From the NCBI RefSeq assembly GCF_000003195.3, contig NC_012870.2, forward strand, positions 23,490,501 to 23,554,500: a DNA stretch of 64,000 nt. Direction: 5' to 3'. The first letter of the stretch is position 1; each line of letters begins with the position of its first letter. The notes beneath the pieces are model-generated. The model saw only the letters and a list, made by a program, of their open reading frames with translations, was not told the origin of the DNA and searched no databases. Shown here piece by piece: positions 47,517 to 59,515 of this stretch. The position numbers and the translations under genes are program-made. This DNA comes from Sorghum bicolor (taxonomy: Eukaryota > Streptophyta > Magnoliopsida > Poales > Poaceae).

Positions 47517-48109
47517 GGCCGTGTTTAGAGCAACCACAATGTATATAGACTAAGTAGTTCATATAGGCAGCTTTTGTGTCAGTAGACAATAGCTATTGCT
47601 GTCTTCACAATGTGTCAGCCAACAACTAGTCCATAAGATGGGTCCCATATAAGATAAATAATTATTTCTCTTTATAATCCTGTGCAAAGTCAAGAAAGAG
47701 AGAGGGAGGAGTGAGAAAAAAATAATATTTTTTTATTTCCTATGGGCAGTTCATAAGCTTATGGATACCTTTTATTATAGACTCCTCTATGGACTAGTCT
47801 TACAATGTTCTAGTTACTTGATAGCAAATATTTTAATCCTATGGACTACCTTATGACACACATTGTGGTTGCTCTTAGTTCTGAAAGGAAAAAATTTCGC
47901 GACACTGTAGCACCTTCGTTTGTTTGTGGTAATTATTGTCCAACCATGGACTAACTAGACTCAAAAAATTCGTCTCGTCAATTTCGACCAAACTGTGTAA
48001 TTAGTTTTTATTTTTGTCTATATTTAATACTCCATGCATACGTTTAAAGATTCGATGTGATGGAGAATCTTGAAAAATTTTGGGTTTTTGGATGGAACTA
48101 AACAAGGTC
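47517..48109. mobile_element. Family M MITE with a foreign MITE inside
   Basis: Ends GGCCGTGTTTAG and GGAACTAAACAAGGTC, flanked by TTA (47,514-47,516 and 48,110-48,112). Removing the inner element at 47,528-47,874 plus one TTA restores a normal terminal repeat. Confidence 0.8.
47528..47874. mobile_element. PIF/Harbinger-type MITE (347 bp), second family
   Basis: Perfect inverted ends GAGCAACCACAATGT and ACATTGTGGTTGCTC (apart from one junction base), flanked by TTA (47,525-47,527 and 47,875-47,877). Confidence 0.85.
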
Positions 48110-48228
48110 TTATTTTGGAGTGAGTATTCTAGCTACTACTTTGACCAACATAATTGCATTTCCTTTGTGCAGGCTGCAGCAGGTCAGCTCAAACTTCTCC
48201 CACCCTTTTTCGGACGAGCAAGCTTCAA

Positions 48229-48434
48229 GCCTTGTTTAGTTCAAAAAAATTTCAAAATTTCCTGTTACATCAAATTTTTGACACATACATGGAGCACTAA
48301 ATATAGATGAAAATAAAAACTAATTACATAATTCGTCTGTAATTTGCGAGACAAATCTTTTAAAGCTAGTTAGTCCATAATTAGATAATATTTATCAAAT
48401 ACAAACCAAAAATTTTCACCAACTCAACGAGGCC
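48229..48434. mobile_element. Family M MITE, diverged
   Basis: Starts GCCTTGTTTAGTTC and ends CAACTCAACGAGGCC. It is in inverted internal order relative to the copy at 27,880. Confidence 0.65.
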
Positions 48435-49287
48435 TCATATTTGAGCCAGCCAGCCGGCGGCCAGTCACCGCACAAGCCACAGCACCATTGCACTGGTATA
48501 CATTTAGGCCGCTGATATTCTTCTGCAGTACGTAATTTTTTCTATTTTATTTTTTCATCATATAATAGACTACATCACTGCTAAGTAGTAGTGTTATTAG
48601 GATGAAGTAAATGGGACAAAGGGCCTATTTAGTTTATCACGTAATACATGTAGTTATACTGTCATCTTCAATAAACCACATTGTGTATATGTTCATATTT
48701 GTTTATCAGTTTGAGTATATTTATATACTCATATTAAGATACTCTAGATCTTACCACGCGAAAATTTTTCAAAAAAAATCATATTTTTTATATATTACTA
48801 AAATGTCACTACTATAGTATATATAATAATTATAGAGAAATTTTATAATGGTTGGAAAAAAACATTGCCCGTCCATTGGCTGAGATCGGACGATGAAAAA
48901 ATAGGAAGAAGCCAAGTGAAAGTACCAAATAGATGGAGAAAATATCAGATTTAGTAGGGCCGGTACCAAAATATATGGGACCATATCTATTTTTTATTTT
49001 TCATTTTTTACAAATAAGGGTTAATTGGTCATTTCAGTGTGGTCATTGAAGGGTAGAAATAAGATTTTTCATGTCATTTTTTTGTTGTATACGAAAGCGG
49101 TGTTGGCCTGCCACTCGCACCATTGCCTCTCTCTCTCCCTCTCCGCCGGCGAGTGCGGCCATGACCGAGCGCTCTGTAGTGCGGCAGCGCGGTGGGTGGG
49201 GCGCCGACTCCTGCGTGAATTGCTCCTAGCGGTGAGCGCACTCCCGTGCCTGCTTGTTTTGGAGCGCAGCGGATGGTGCTGGGCGCA

Positions 49288-49720
49288 GCTCCGGCGGGTG
49301 TGGTCCCAGCCGCGCGCGGCCACAGCCAGGCACGACGCTGGCGTGCGCGGCTCCGGTGCATGACGGCTGGGCATGGGGGGCTACGGGGCACGTCGGCTGC
49401 GTGAGGACGCGAGTTCTGGTGGGGTTCGGCGGTGGTCAAAGAGCGACGGGGGGTGGCTGGGACTCCAGAGCATGGCGACCGATGCTGGTCGCGCCCCGGC
49501 GGGTGCGGTCCCATGTGGTGTGGCCACGGTTAGGCACGACGCCGACATGCATGGCGGCTGGCGCGGGGGCTACGGGGTGCGGTGGCGATGTTAGGACGCG
49601 AGTTCCGGTGGGGCACGACAGCGATGCGGTTGCCGAGAGCGACAGGGCGGCTAGAACTCCGCAGCACAGAGGCCGGTGCTGGGTGCGGTCCCGGCCAACG
49701 CGGCCACGGCTAGGCGAGAG
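49288..49720. repeat. GC-rich tandem repeat, period about 209 bp
   Basis: The segment beginning CCGGCGGGTGTGGTCCC (about 49,288) recurs as CCGGCGGGTGCGGTCCC (about 49,497), with matching downstream strings such as AGGACGCGAGTTC. A third partial unit starts near 49,688. A 232-codon frame crosses it, but composition alone explains that. Confidence 0.6.
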
Positions 49721-50044
49721 TGCTGTTGGGCCTAGGGTTGCCTCTCCCCGACTAGCAACCTCTTCACCGGCGGGTGCGGCCACAACCGAGCATGACCCCA
49801 TGGCTCTGGAGTGCGGCGCCATGGCTCCAAGCGATGTTGCACTAGGAACGTCATTCCTATGTGCCATGGGGTGTCGTCAAGTTGTCGAGCTTCAGAATCT
49901 AGTTTTCTATGACGGCTTCATCGAGGTATGCATTGTAACTCTAAATTACTAAATTATCCACTGCAGTATATTTCTCATTTAATTAGGGAACAGTGAAAGT
50001 ACCAGGAAGTACCACGGTACTTTTCCAACCATTATAAAACATCT

Positions 50045-50216
50045 CATAAATATAACCACATACTCTATGTACATACTTAACATACATATCATCCTAGCGG
50101 TCTAGTATGATCATATACTTAGTTTATATACATTTCATCCAGTCGTATACACCTTATATACTGAACAACGTTCAATATATCTAATACTACACCTAGGACC
50201 ACAGAATACTGAACAA

Positions 50217-50250
<34 letters not shown>

Positions 50251-50405
50251 CCAGACGAAATGTATATAGATAAAGTATATGATCATACATATATATATAT
50301 ATGACCAGACGAAATGTATATAGACAAAGTATATGATCATACTAGACCATGTAGAGTGATATGTATGTTAAGTATTCTATGCATAGAGTATATGGTTATA
50401 CTTAT
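50045..50405. repeat. Palindrome with (AT)n loop in the right arm
   Basis: ATAACCACATACTCTATG near 50,051 is inverted as CATAGAGTATATGGTTAT near 50,383-50,400, and ATGATCATATAC pairs inside. The centre holds an (AT)n run (about 50,218-50,249) and a tandem repeat of CCAGACGAAATGTATATAGA. It has no counterpart in the left arm, so it appears to be a separate insertion. Confidence 0.6.
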
Positions 50406-50600
50406 TGTATATAATATAGTAGTGATATTTTAGTAATATATTTAAAATATATTTTTTTGAAAAATTTTTGCGTGGTAAGATCTAGAGTATCTTAATATAA
50501 GTATATAAACATACTCAAACCAATAAACAAGTATGAATATATACACAATGTAGTTTATTGAAGATAAGAGTAACTACACGTACATGTAGAAAGGAATTTC

Positions 50601-51179
50601 CCATATATATATACTTGATTTGAGCCTATTCGCTTGACCTTGTCTATCAAATCTGGCAGACATTCAACAGTGTTTTTTCTCACAACAAATCATTGAACAG
50701 TACTTTCAGCCATGCCTTATCAGTTGTTTGCTCAGCATGCATGTACATATAGCTTGTTGAATTGACCTGATTTCTTGTTATCGCCGTATGCTAGTTGAGT
50801 TAATAATCTCATCAACGATAGTACGCTCTTAAGCAGACATCCTGGTGCATACATCGTTTAGAGCCAATAAAACATACCCCTCCAGAAAAAAATACAATTC
50901 TAGCACAATATCATGTTAAGCTACTTCAGATTTGACCATTGTATATTAAAAAAATTAAAATATAAATCGTTATAATAAATAAGTTATATTAGATTTGTTA
51001 CTAAATATATTTTCATATAATGTACTTAGTGTCCTATATATTTGGTCAAACTTTAGATATGAAAAAAATACACTTAAAGTTGTATCCTTTTCACGACAGA
51101 GGTTGTATGTCCTTCCAAAAAAAAGTAGTAACACAAGGAGAAGCATGTTAGGATGTCACATCCATTAAATATTTGTATT
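50601..51179. other. AT-rich intergenic DNA
   Basis: Nothing recognised. Confidence 0.4.
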
Positions 51180-52791
51180 TCTATAGTACTTGCTTATACA
51201 AGTATTATTCACAGAATGGACATTCATTAAGGACGGAATTTTTGGTGGACATGTTGTAGAGTCTCGAAAATTTATGTGCAAACATTATTCCTAGAAAACT
51301 CTGAGATCTACTTAAACAATTAGGAATTTATTTGTAGTATATTGGGCTTTATTATCCCTTTTTATTCATGAGTGTATTCTAGGTTATATCACACGAATGA
51401 TCATATGCAATTGCCTGAGACTAACACTACACCACAGCCCAAAATTAACGTCACTTGAGGGTCGTTAAAAATGATGATTTAACGTTGGAAGGTTAGATGT
51501 TAAAAATTCGTAATGGATGGTTTGTCGCTATATCTCATTTTGATCACGGACCGTCGGTCGTTAATTCTTTTTAACTTTAACGTCGGATGGTGCGTCATTA
51601 TATCCAACTTTTAACGACCCACCGTACGTCACAAATATTCGGCTCCACTTGCCCGCGCCAAAATAAAATGCTTCCCGCCTAACCTTTTAACATGGACCCA
51701 CTTATCAGAAAAAAAATAGAACCCGCCATTCAAGCCCGCTGAGCGGCCAGCCCATTTCCTCTCCTCTCTCCTGGGCGCTCAACCTGAAACCCCTAACCCC
51801 CGCACTCTCCCAGTCTCCCTGCCAGACAGCCGCCAGCACCCGCTCCCGGCCGGCCGCGCGCCCCCGGCCCCGTCACCGCCCGCCACCAGCACCAGCTCCC
51901 GGCCGGCCCCTGTCACCGCGCGCCCCCGGCCCCCATCACCGCCCCCTGTAGCAAACGACCGCCCCCGGGCCCCGTCCCCCCCGCCGCCAGCACCCGCTCC
52001 CGGCCGGCCTCTGTCGCTGCGCGCCCCCGGCCCCCTTCACCGCCCCCTGCAGCAGGCCCCCGGCCCCTGTCGTTGACGCCGCCTACAGACGACCGGCCCT
52101 TGTCACCGCCCCCGGCCGGCCGCCGACTGCCCTCACAGATGCCCCAAGGGTGCGCCCCCTCTCTCTGGTACAGGCGCACACATGCTCTCGTGGGAGGGTG
52201 CTCTGGCCTGATGGATCTGCTTGTTTCTTTGTGCAGGGAGCCAGCGACCAACAAGAAGGCCAGCATCCAGGTACTATCCTGTATAGATCCGTGCATTTGC
52301 TCTTATGTTTTGATGTCTTTTGGTGGAATATTTCTTGATGGATTCGTATGGCATGCTGTGCTTATAGATAGACAGTTCTGCTATGTGGCTGATAGTTTGT
52401 ACTGCTCGACTAGGATGCTAAAAATAAGATCCGTGCATTTGCCCGCATTTTTGGTTTTTTTATTTGGATTTGACAGATCTGCAAATAAAATGGTATTTTA
52501 ATTTTTGTTTACCTGCTAGTATGTGTGCTGCTAATTAGTACATAAGTTCCTTGTTCATGTGCAAGCTGAGAAGAAGTCCCTTTTTCTTATTGAATCTTGA
52601 AACCATATTACCATTATAGTTCTTTAAGATGTAAGCTTGTTTTTTCTGTACATATTTGAGATTTGTTACCTAAATCATCGATCTATAGTTTATAAACACT
52701 ATGGAAAAATTATCATTGTTTCATTGAAAATAGATATTTTCAAGTGCATCGCTAGAATGAACCCGTACCGTTAGCACAGGCACTATACTAG
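51180..52791. mobile_element. Helitron-like element (tentative)
   Basis: The right end has CCCGT and GTTAGCAC followed by GGCACTATACTAG, closely resembling the hairpin-plus-CTAG tail of grass Helitrons. The left end TCTATAGTACTTGCTTA fits a TC start. The same head sequence occurs again at 52,794, just after the tail. No Rep/helicase gene is present. Confidence 0.4.
51429..52300 (+). mobile_element. CACTA element 5' end fragment
   Basis: CACTACACCACAG begins at 51,429 and is followed by short diverged repeats built on AACGTC/GACGGTCGGTCGTTA, then a C-rich leader at 51,720-52,140 and an exon-like piece ending ATCCAG/GTACTA at about 52,270. No transposase follows, so this is a terminal fragment, perhaps inside the Helitron-like element. 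Confidence 0.5.
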
Positions 52792-52902
52792 TTTCTATAG
52801 TACTTGCTTACACAGGTACTCACACGTATGAATCACCTAGACAGCAGCATGCTACAGTACACGTAGAGGGGGACCTAGCAAATCCAAGTGTAGAGACACT
52901 AA

Positions 52903-53142
52903 GGCCTTGTTTAGTTCATCCAAAAACAAAAAAATTTCAAGATTCTCCGTCACATCGAATTTTACGGCACATGCATGAAACATTAAATATAGTTAAAAAC
53001 AAAAACTAATTACGCAGTTTGCCTGTAAATCATGAGATGAATCTTTTGAGTCTAGTTAGTCTATATTTGGACAATATTTGCCACAAACAAACAAAAGTGC
53101 TACAATGCCCCAAACCAAAAAAATTGAAAACTAAACAAGGCC
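52903..53142. mobile_element. Family M MITE, intact
   Basis: 240 bp with ends GGCCTTGTTTAGTTC and GAAAACTAAACAAGGCC, and TAA duplications at 52,900-52,902 and 53,143-53,145. Confidence 0.85.
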
Positions 53143-53304
53143 TAAGTAAGCTGCTCTAGCCCAGACCTTTGCGCTCCTCTGGAGAGGCCGGCGCACATGC
53201 ATGGCGCCATGGCCCCGCCCACCACCAACACCTATGATGGATAGATAGCCTTGCATTTGGCCCCGATCTCATCGGCAACGCAGTGCCGCACAGGAGTACA
53301 TGGC

Positions 53305-53460
53305 CCGGCTACGGAACCGAGACTAAGGTTTCGAGAGTAAATGTTCCACCTTTAGTTTCGGTTGGTAACAGCAACCGAGACTAAAAGGTACGCCAGGGTG
53401 TGCCATCTAGCCTCCACTTTTAGTCCCGGTTGTTAATACCAACCGGGACTAAAGACTTTT
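53305..53460. repeat. CACTA subterminal repeats, left set
   Basis: Inverted and direct copies of TTTAGTCCCGGTTG and CCGGGACTAAAG, some diverged (TTTAGTTTCGGTTGG). The same motifs occur at 59,340-59,515. No CACTA terminus is adjacent, so the end is eroded or differs. Confidence 0.65.
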
Positions 53461-53715
53461 TTCTTTTTTCTTTTTCTTTTCATTTGGTTTTCCATTTAGG
53501 GTTTACAGTTATGTTATTGTTATTTTCGAATGCGTATTGTTTGTTGGTAATTTATGGAACGCGCACCTAAAATTTATATAATTTAAAGCATTACATATAA
53601 ATATACTATAAAACACTATATATATATAAATAATATGTATCTATAGGTCCATAATATAATATTTACACATATGCTTCACGGACAAAGTATTTACAACACA
53701 ATTTATCTCCGTCAC

Positions 53716-56700
53716 TCAAGCATCGTACAAATGATCATCCTTATTTGGTTTCATTGGCTCCTGAGGGTTGAAGTAGCACTCGCCGTCGGGATTCAGGACT
53801 TGGTCGTTAAGAAATCCTGCGATTGTCTCCTAAATTCCTTTTAGGCGCACCGCATCCAACACCTGCTCCTTCAGCCACATCTCCTTTAATAGACATTAAA
53901 GAAAAAAGTTAGAGGTATGAATATGATTTATTAAATAGCAACAAATAAATGAAATAAACTTATTATATATACATGTTACATACTTTTAGGTGCTCAAGAT
54001 TAGTTCTTTTGGCATAGACCGTCATAAACTCGCACACATAGTAGCCACACAAATTGTTGCCCGGTGTCTGCTGTAGAACCCACTGAAGTAAGATGGGCTT
54101 TGAAAGTGCTGCATTCAACTCTGGACGGTGTTTCTGCACGAACCCAGCCCAAACCCTAGCAATAAAACGATCATTATTAATTATCTATTACCAAGTTAAA
54201 AGAGCAGAATTTAATATATAGAGATCGGAGTTACCCTTGGATAATATCTATCATTTCTTGGTAATCGTCCTGTGGTTTTCTCAACGAGTCATAGATTACC
54301 AATTGACATTGCCAGAGATCAATGACAATTAGTATCCAATGAAAGCTGCATTTGTGTGCATATGTAGACAAAATTAGTATATATCTTCATATTGATCTGA
54401 TTAATTAGTTAAATAGAATGTACACACGATAACGACACTTACTTAAAGTTGTAGGGAAAGAGTATATATCTTTTATCTTTTTAGTTGATCAAGAACCTCC
54501 GTAGATTTCTCTCCGTTTGAGTTCTCCGTAAGACATACGGGGTCTTGTGGTCATTGAATACAACATTTGGATCCACAAATCCAATCTCCTTATCATTTCT
54601 AACTCTGAGGTCCCTCATCATGTTTCTGCATATGTATAGCGGGTTTCTATAATTAGTTATATATATACATAATAAGTTACAGTGACATTATTGAAAGAAA
54701 GAATCACTTACAGACAGAACAACTCATTAGAGATTTGTCAAGAGCGTCCATGTGGCATAGTTGGTGTAGCTCATTAAATTGAACATAAATAATATCATCA
54801 CCATGGAAGTAATGATAGTTTCTAATTCAGACACAAAGATAGTCATCTGCTTTTCTGACACACGCTGCGATGTACTATTTGTTTAGCATGTACATTTGCG
54901 TTCCAAGCTTGCTGAGGGCCGCAGGGTTGTATAAACTCTTGCCATATGTATATTCCTTCTGCCAATGATCAATTTGTGGAGCACTTTCAATTGGTGCCCC
55001 AGCTATCATATGGGCTAAGCTAAGACCAGTTTTCGCAAAAAAAATTTCAAGCTCATCAAATTTTAAATCTGTCGGTCTCTGCTGGTCTAGCACGTCAATG
55101 TTTGAAACATATTCATTTCCAATGACTAGCGAGGGCACTGATTGCTTTGATTGTTCCCCGAGCTGTGCTACACCCTTGTGTGCTCTTTTCTCTTTCTTCT
55201 TCTCTTCTTCTATGGATTTCCTTAAAGTGCGATCATAGTCTGATAAAGATGATGATTCTTTCTGAGCTTCACGCCTCTTTTTTTGTTGAGCCTCAACCCT
55301 TTGTCGTAGATCTTCTGGTCGTAGTAAGAGGTATGGCTTCTCAGGGTTTCGCTTGGCTTCTCTTTCAGTCTTAAGTTTCTCGAAGAAACTATCCATGTCT
55401 GATTTTACTGAAGCATTTAGTTCTGCATCAGTCTTCTCATAGGACAGCTTCTTAGGAATGATAGCTTGTTTCTTTTCGGAGGCTTTCTTTTTTGGTGGCG
55501 GGGCGGTCGACACATTTGATTGTGTGGCCGGCCTCTTCTTTTGTGCTGGAGCCATGTGTGGAGGCGATGGGGCGGCCGGTGGCGGTGTTGGAGCCCGAGG
55601 AGGCGGCGTTGGAGCCCTAGGTGGTGTTGGAGCCCTAGGTGGCGTTGGAGCCCTAGGTGGCAGTGTTGGAGCCTGAGGCGGTGTTGGAGCCCGAGGTGGC
55701 GGTGTTGGAGCCCTAGATGGTGGCGTTGGAGACCGAGGTGATGCAGCCGTGTCTTGCACTCCCTCGTCATCACCCGCAGCACTATGACATGTTGGTGACC
55801 ACCTGTGAAACCAAAAGGTATATGAGTAAACCGCTAACTAAGAGAATACAAAATAAAGTTAGTGAACAAATGTATAGTCAATTTTCATCCACACCTAGGA
55901 TTAGATTCATGACGAGGAGGTGGTGGTAGACTACTAGGTGATGCCTCAGGAATAATGATGTAGCGCTTGCGCCAACAAATAAAAGTCTTCTCTGCTTCTC
56001 CTAGAGTCTTCTCTCCATCACCTCCTTCTATCTCAAGCTGCACATTACTGAAGCCTTTGACAACTCTATCCACCGAGACACTAGCATATCTAGGTGGAAC
56101 TATCGCCCCATGGATTCTTGGTGTCCTCGTAGGGTCGACAGGAGTTACAACAGCGACAGCAACCATGACTGTGGCAGTCCCCTGTGGAATGTGCAGCTCA
56201 CATGTTGTTAGAGGTTCAGTGATGTCATCCACCGAAAAGTGCAGCCCCACGTCGTCTTGAATAGTTGGCATCTCCGTGGAAGCACAACTACTTTTCAACT
56301 GACCGGGGGGCTAATGGTGACTCTAGGCTCTGATGCAGTTTGCCCTTGTATAGAACTTACTGCAATCTGCACTTGTCTTTTGATCTCCTCGTTCATTCTC
56401 TCTTCAAGCGCTTTCTCTCGCGCTATCGCTTCACGAGCCGCTTCGCGTGACTCCATCACCATTGCCTCCAACCTATGCAACCGCTGTGCTTCCTCTTCCT
56501 TCTTTTGTTGGCGGCTTCTATAAGTCGGTATATCTTTAGGGAAGCCATGCTCCCATGATACCTCCCCATAGCCTCTGGTTCGCCCACCATGTTCAACAGC
56601 CTCCAGGGCGTATGTCAGCTCATCCTTTTCTCTATTTGGCTGCCAGGTGCCGCTTTCAACTAATCCTCTAGCATAGGCCATTCTCTGTCCTACTCTCTCG

Positions 56701-57660
56701 AGCTTTTCACCGTACACTATCTTTCCGGTCTCTAGGTCTATGGTTCCCTGTGACTAAAGAACCAATACTTGGTGCGCTCGGGCCAGTGCATTGATTCTGG
56801 TTCGATCCCTCTTCCAAGAATCTTCTGTTCCAGCTTTTGCCACTTAGGAATAGCAGTCCTGTAGCCACCTGAACCCAAGTGATGGTGGTATTGCTTTTGT
56901 TTAGCATTTTCCTGATTCTTGATCATCCGTGCCTGACCCTCTTCTAAGTTCTTAAACTCTACGAACTCATCCCAAAAAGACCTCAACTTGACGTAGGCCT
57001 TGTTGGTGAAATCTGGTGTCCGGCCTTGTGCAACAAAAGTCTTGTATAATATCTTCTTCCAAGCCTGAAATTGTTTAGCCATCTTCTGCATAGCCTAGAT
57101 TTTAACCTTCTCTTTCAAAGCTTCATCCTATGTATCGAGCGTGAAATGTTGCAGAATATCTTGCCAAATCAATTCCTTGTCACGATCTGAGACAAAACTA
57201 ATATTAGGGTTATCTTTCCGTTGCCTCCATTCACGAGCACTGACCGGGAGCCTGTCCCTTACAAGGTAGCCACAGTGCGCAACAAATTTTTTAGAATTAG
57301 CCCTAAGTACTTGTCCTGTACCCTCATCGAATTCCTACAGAATGTACCGACCCTCCAACGGCTTATTCGGGCCGCGCACTTTTCTACTCTTCTCAGAAGT
57401 TGTCGCCGATTTAGAGGGCTACACAAACAAGTATAAATATATTAGTATAAATGTCATTTATTTTAATTTGATATATATACATATATACTAGATTATAGAT
57501 AGACCTCATCAGGATTGTCTCCCACAAGTTCTTCATAATCAGCAAAGTACTGACTCCCATCATCTTCGCCTTGGGGATCTGGATTGGGGCCGCTGTTGAT
57601 TAGGTCCATCATTGCATCATCCATGTTGTCATTCGGATTGGCTATTTCTGCAAATTATTT
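53716..57660 (-). pseudogene. CACTA accessory gene: Ptta-type domain, proline-rich linker, Ulp1 protease
   Basis: Minus-strand multi-exon remnant. 57.66-57.49 kb: acidic exon (FADYEELVGDNPDE). 57.43-56.75 kb: plant transposase Ptta/En/Spm domain (PF03004-like), with FVAHCGYLVRDRLPVSAREW and YHHHLGSGGYRTAIPKW, interrupted by three TAG codons. 56.72-55.89 kb: charged helical region and a CELHIPQGTA block. 55.8-54.88 kb: APTPP repeats and a lysine-rich segment. Then an Ulp1-like C48 protease in pieces: FHWILIVIDLWQ (catalytic His, about 54,340-54,350), Asp in VIYDSL, and GNNLCGYYVCEFM (catalytic Cys, about 54,060). It ends at 53,716-53,718. Further stops near 54,880 and 53,831 make it dead. Confidence 0.8.
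55590..55760 (-). repeat. Minisatellite encoding APTPP repeats
   Basis: Tandem 15-21-bp units (GGTGTTGGAGCCC on the plus strand) coding for (R)APTPP repeats between the two halves of the CACTA accessory protein. Confidence 0.85.
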
Positions 57661-58920
57661 GGATAGGCTAAACTTACACAATATTTGGATACAATATTTG
57701 TCCACAAATTTTGTCCACACATAAAGAGACAAATTTTTTGAAAGTAAACAAGGCCCTCCATATATATGTTTACATCATGTAATTAATTTGCGCGATAAAT
57801 ATGATAAACGAAACACTTCCATACATATATGTATACATGCCTTAGCTAAAAATTAGATAAAATTAGCTAAGAGTATTAAATATAGAGAAAAAATAACTAA
57901 TTACACAGTTCATAGGGAAACAGCGAGATAAACCTTTTAAGCTTAATTAGTTTATGTTAGCCATACTTACTATAATAACACAGATATGCTAATAACGGAT
58001 TAGTTAGATATAATAAATTTGTCTCAGTTTTTAGATAAATTATATAATTAATTTTTTAATTAATATCCAAACTGCTCTTTCGATATTCCATAAATTATTC
58101 GGTACAACAACTAAAGACTTGTTTAGTTTCAAAAATATTCGATACAACAACTAAGGGCTAACATAAACTAATTAAGCTTGGATAAATAACAATAACTAAT
58201 TACAACTAACGCCTTAGCAACACATTGTAAAAATAAATTACACAGGATAAATTATAAAATAAAAATTATATCATCTCATCTCAGTCTATAACTTTTATAA
58301 AGCTAAATCCCACTAGATGATTTTTCTCTACATGCAAGGTGTCCACATCATTTCCCACTAAGTGACCCACTAAATATTCTATCTCTTCATGCAAGGTGTC
58401 TATATCATTCCCAACTAAATCCATGTCATCCCATATTAAATACAAAAAATGTACATCATGTGAAATACTTTAAATCTTTATTCTATTAACATCAAGTCAT
58501 GTACATACACTATTTGTTTCATCACCAATTAATTCCTCTATAATGTAACCAAATATAAGTTTTTTTCTATTAGCTTAGCGATTTTTTACTACATTTAATA
58601 CAATAAAATACATACAAGTTAAATTCATATGTATACATACATAATGTACTGAATACCATATAGTAATAATATATATAATAATTTATTTTTAATAAAATCC
58701 CGCAGCAACACGCGAGGAATTCACAAAATATTGGCGTCTAGTATATATATATATACACTACACAATTTAAATAATGCACAACACAGTTTCTAAAAAAATC
58801 ATCACACAATATATATATATACTCAACATAGTTTCTAACAGAGCACGAAATTAAATAATCTCATCTCAATATATATATATATATACTCAACACAGTTTCT
58901 AAAAAAAATCATCACAAACT
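57661..58920 (-). other. Intron or upstream DNA of the CACTA accessory gene
   Basis: AT-rich with MITE fragments, for example AGTAAACAAGGCCC (57,740s) and GACTTGTTTAGTTTC (58,110s). Near 58,745-58,915 the string ACTCAACA(T/C)AGTTTCTAA is repeated next to AT runs. No exon recognised. Confidence 0.4.
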
Positions 58921-58929
58921 TCCGGCCAA

Positions 58930-59330
58930 GAATTATACTTCTTCAAAGTACGGTGGCCGAGATCACACAACTCCCTACGGTGCTCGGTGTAGGAGACGAA
59001 GGCGGTAGGAGGGTCGGGGATGAGGGCGTAGGAGGGTCGGGGACGAGGGCGTTGGTGCCGGCGACGAGGGCCGGGGACGAGGGCGTCGGAGACGAAGGAG
59101 GGCTCGGCACGGCGCTCCGTACGATGCCGGAGAAGAAGACAGCGCTGGGGACAATGGTTGGCGGCGGCGGTGGCGTCGCTCCCTGGGCTCGCGGCGCTCC
59201 CGGGGACGAGCTGTCGGCGGTGGCGGCCGGGGATGAGGGCGTGAGGTGACGGCGGGGAGGAGCGGCGCGCGGCGGATGAAATTAGCGCAACGACGGTGGG
59301 GAGGATGGAGGAGGAAGACGACTGTGCGCT
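58930..59330 (-). promoter_or_regulatory. GC-rich leader of the CACTA accessory gene
   Basis: GC-rich 400 bp immediately inside the right subterminal repeats, in the position where these elements carry the transcription start and untranslated first exon. A 157-codon minus-strand frame crosses it, but it is low-complexity and I do not call it a protein. Confidence 0.4.
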
Positions 59331-59339
59331 TAAATATAC

Positions 59340-59515
59340 GCGGGGACCTTTAGTTCCGGTGCGTATCACCAACCGCGACTAAAAGGTTCTTTAGTCCCGG
59401 TTGGTGGTACCCACCGGGACTAAAGGTCCAACCTTTAGTCCCGGTTCGTAGGTGGAACCGGGACTAAAGGCTACCTTTAGTCCCGGTTGTTGTTGAGCAC
59501 CGAGACTAAAGGTAT
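59340..59515. repeat. CACTA subterminal repeats, right set
   Basis: At least seven alternating copies of CTTTAGTCCCGGTTGG and CCGGGACTAAAGG, cleaner than the left set. They can fold into several short hairpins. Confidence 0.75.

Larger units (their letters stand above)
48630..50600. mobile_element. Long-TIR element, Pack-MULE-like
   Basis: About 220-bp inverted repeats frame a GC-rich centre. Shared landmarks, left and reverse-complemented right, are CATCTTCAATAAACCACATT / TATCTTCAATAAACTACATT, AAGATACTCTAGATCTTACC (both), and TTTTATAATGGTTGGAAAA at the inner edges (about 48,842 and 50,020-50,038). Long inverted repeats around unrelated GC-rich sequence are typical of Pack-MULEs. I could not find a 9-bp target duplication, so the exact ends and superfamily are not proven. 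No transposase is present. Confidence 0.55.

Noticed and set aside
49254..49952. 232-codon frame in GC-rich DNA
   Set aside because: It crosses a tandem repeat within the long-TIR element, and open frames occur on both strands; composition explains it.
58899..59372. 157-codon minus-strand frame
   Set aside because: Low-complexity GC-rich leader next to CACTA subterminal repeats; its end runs into those repeats.
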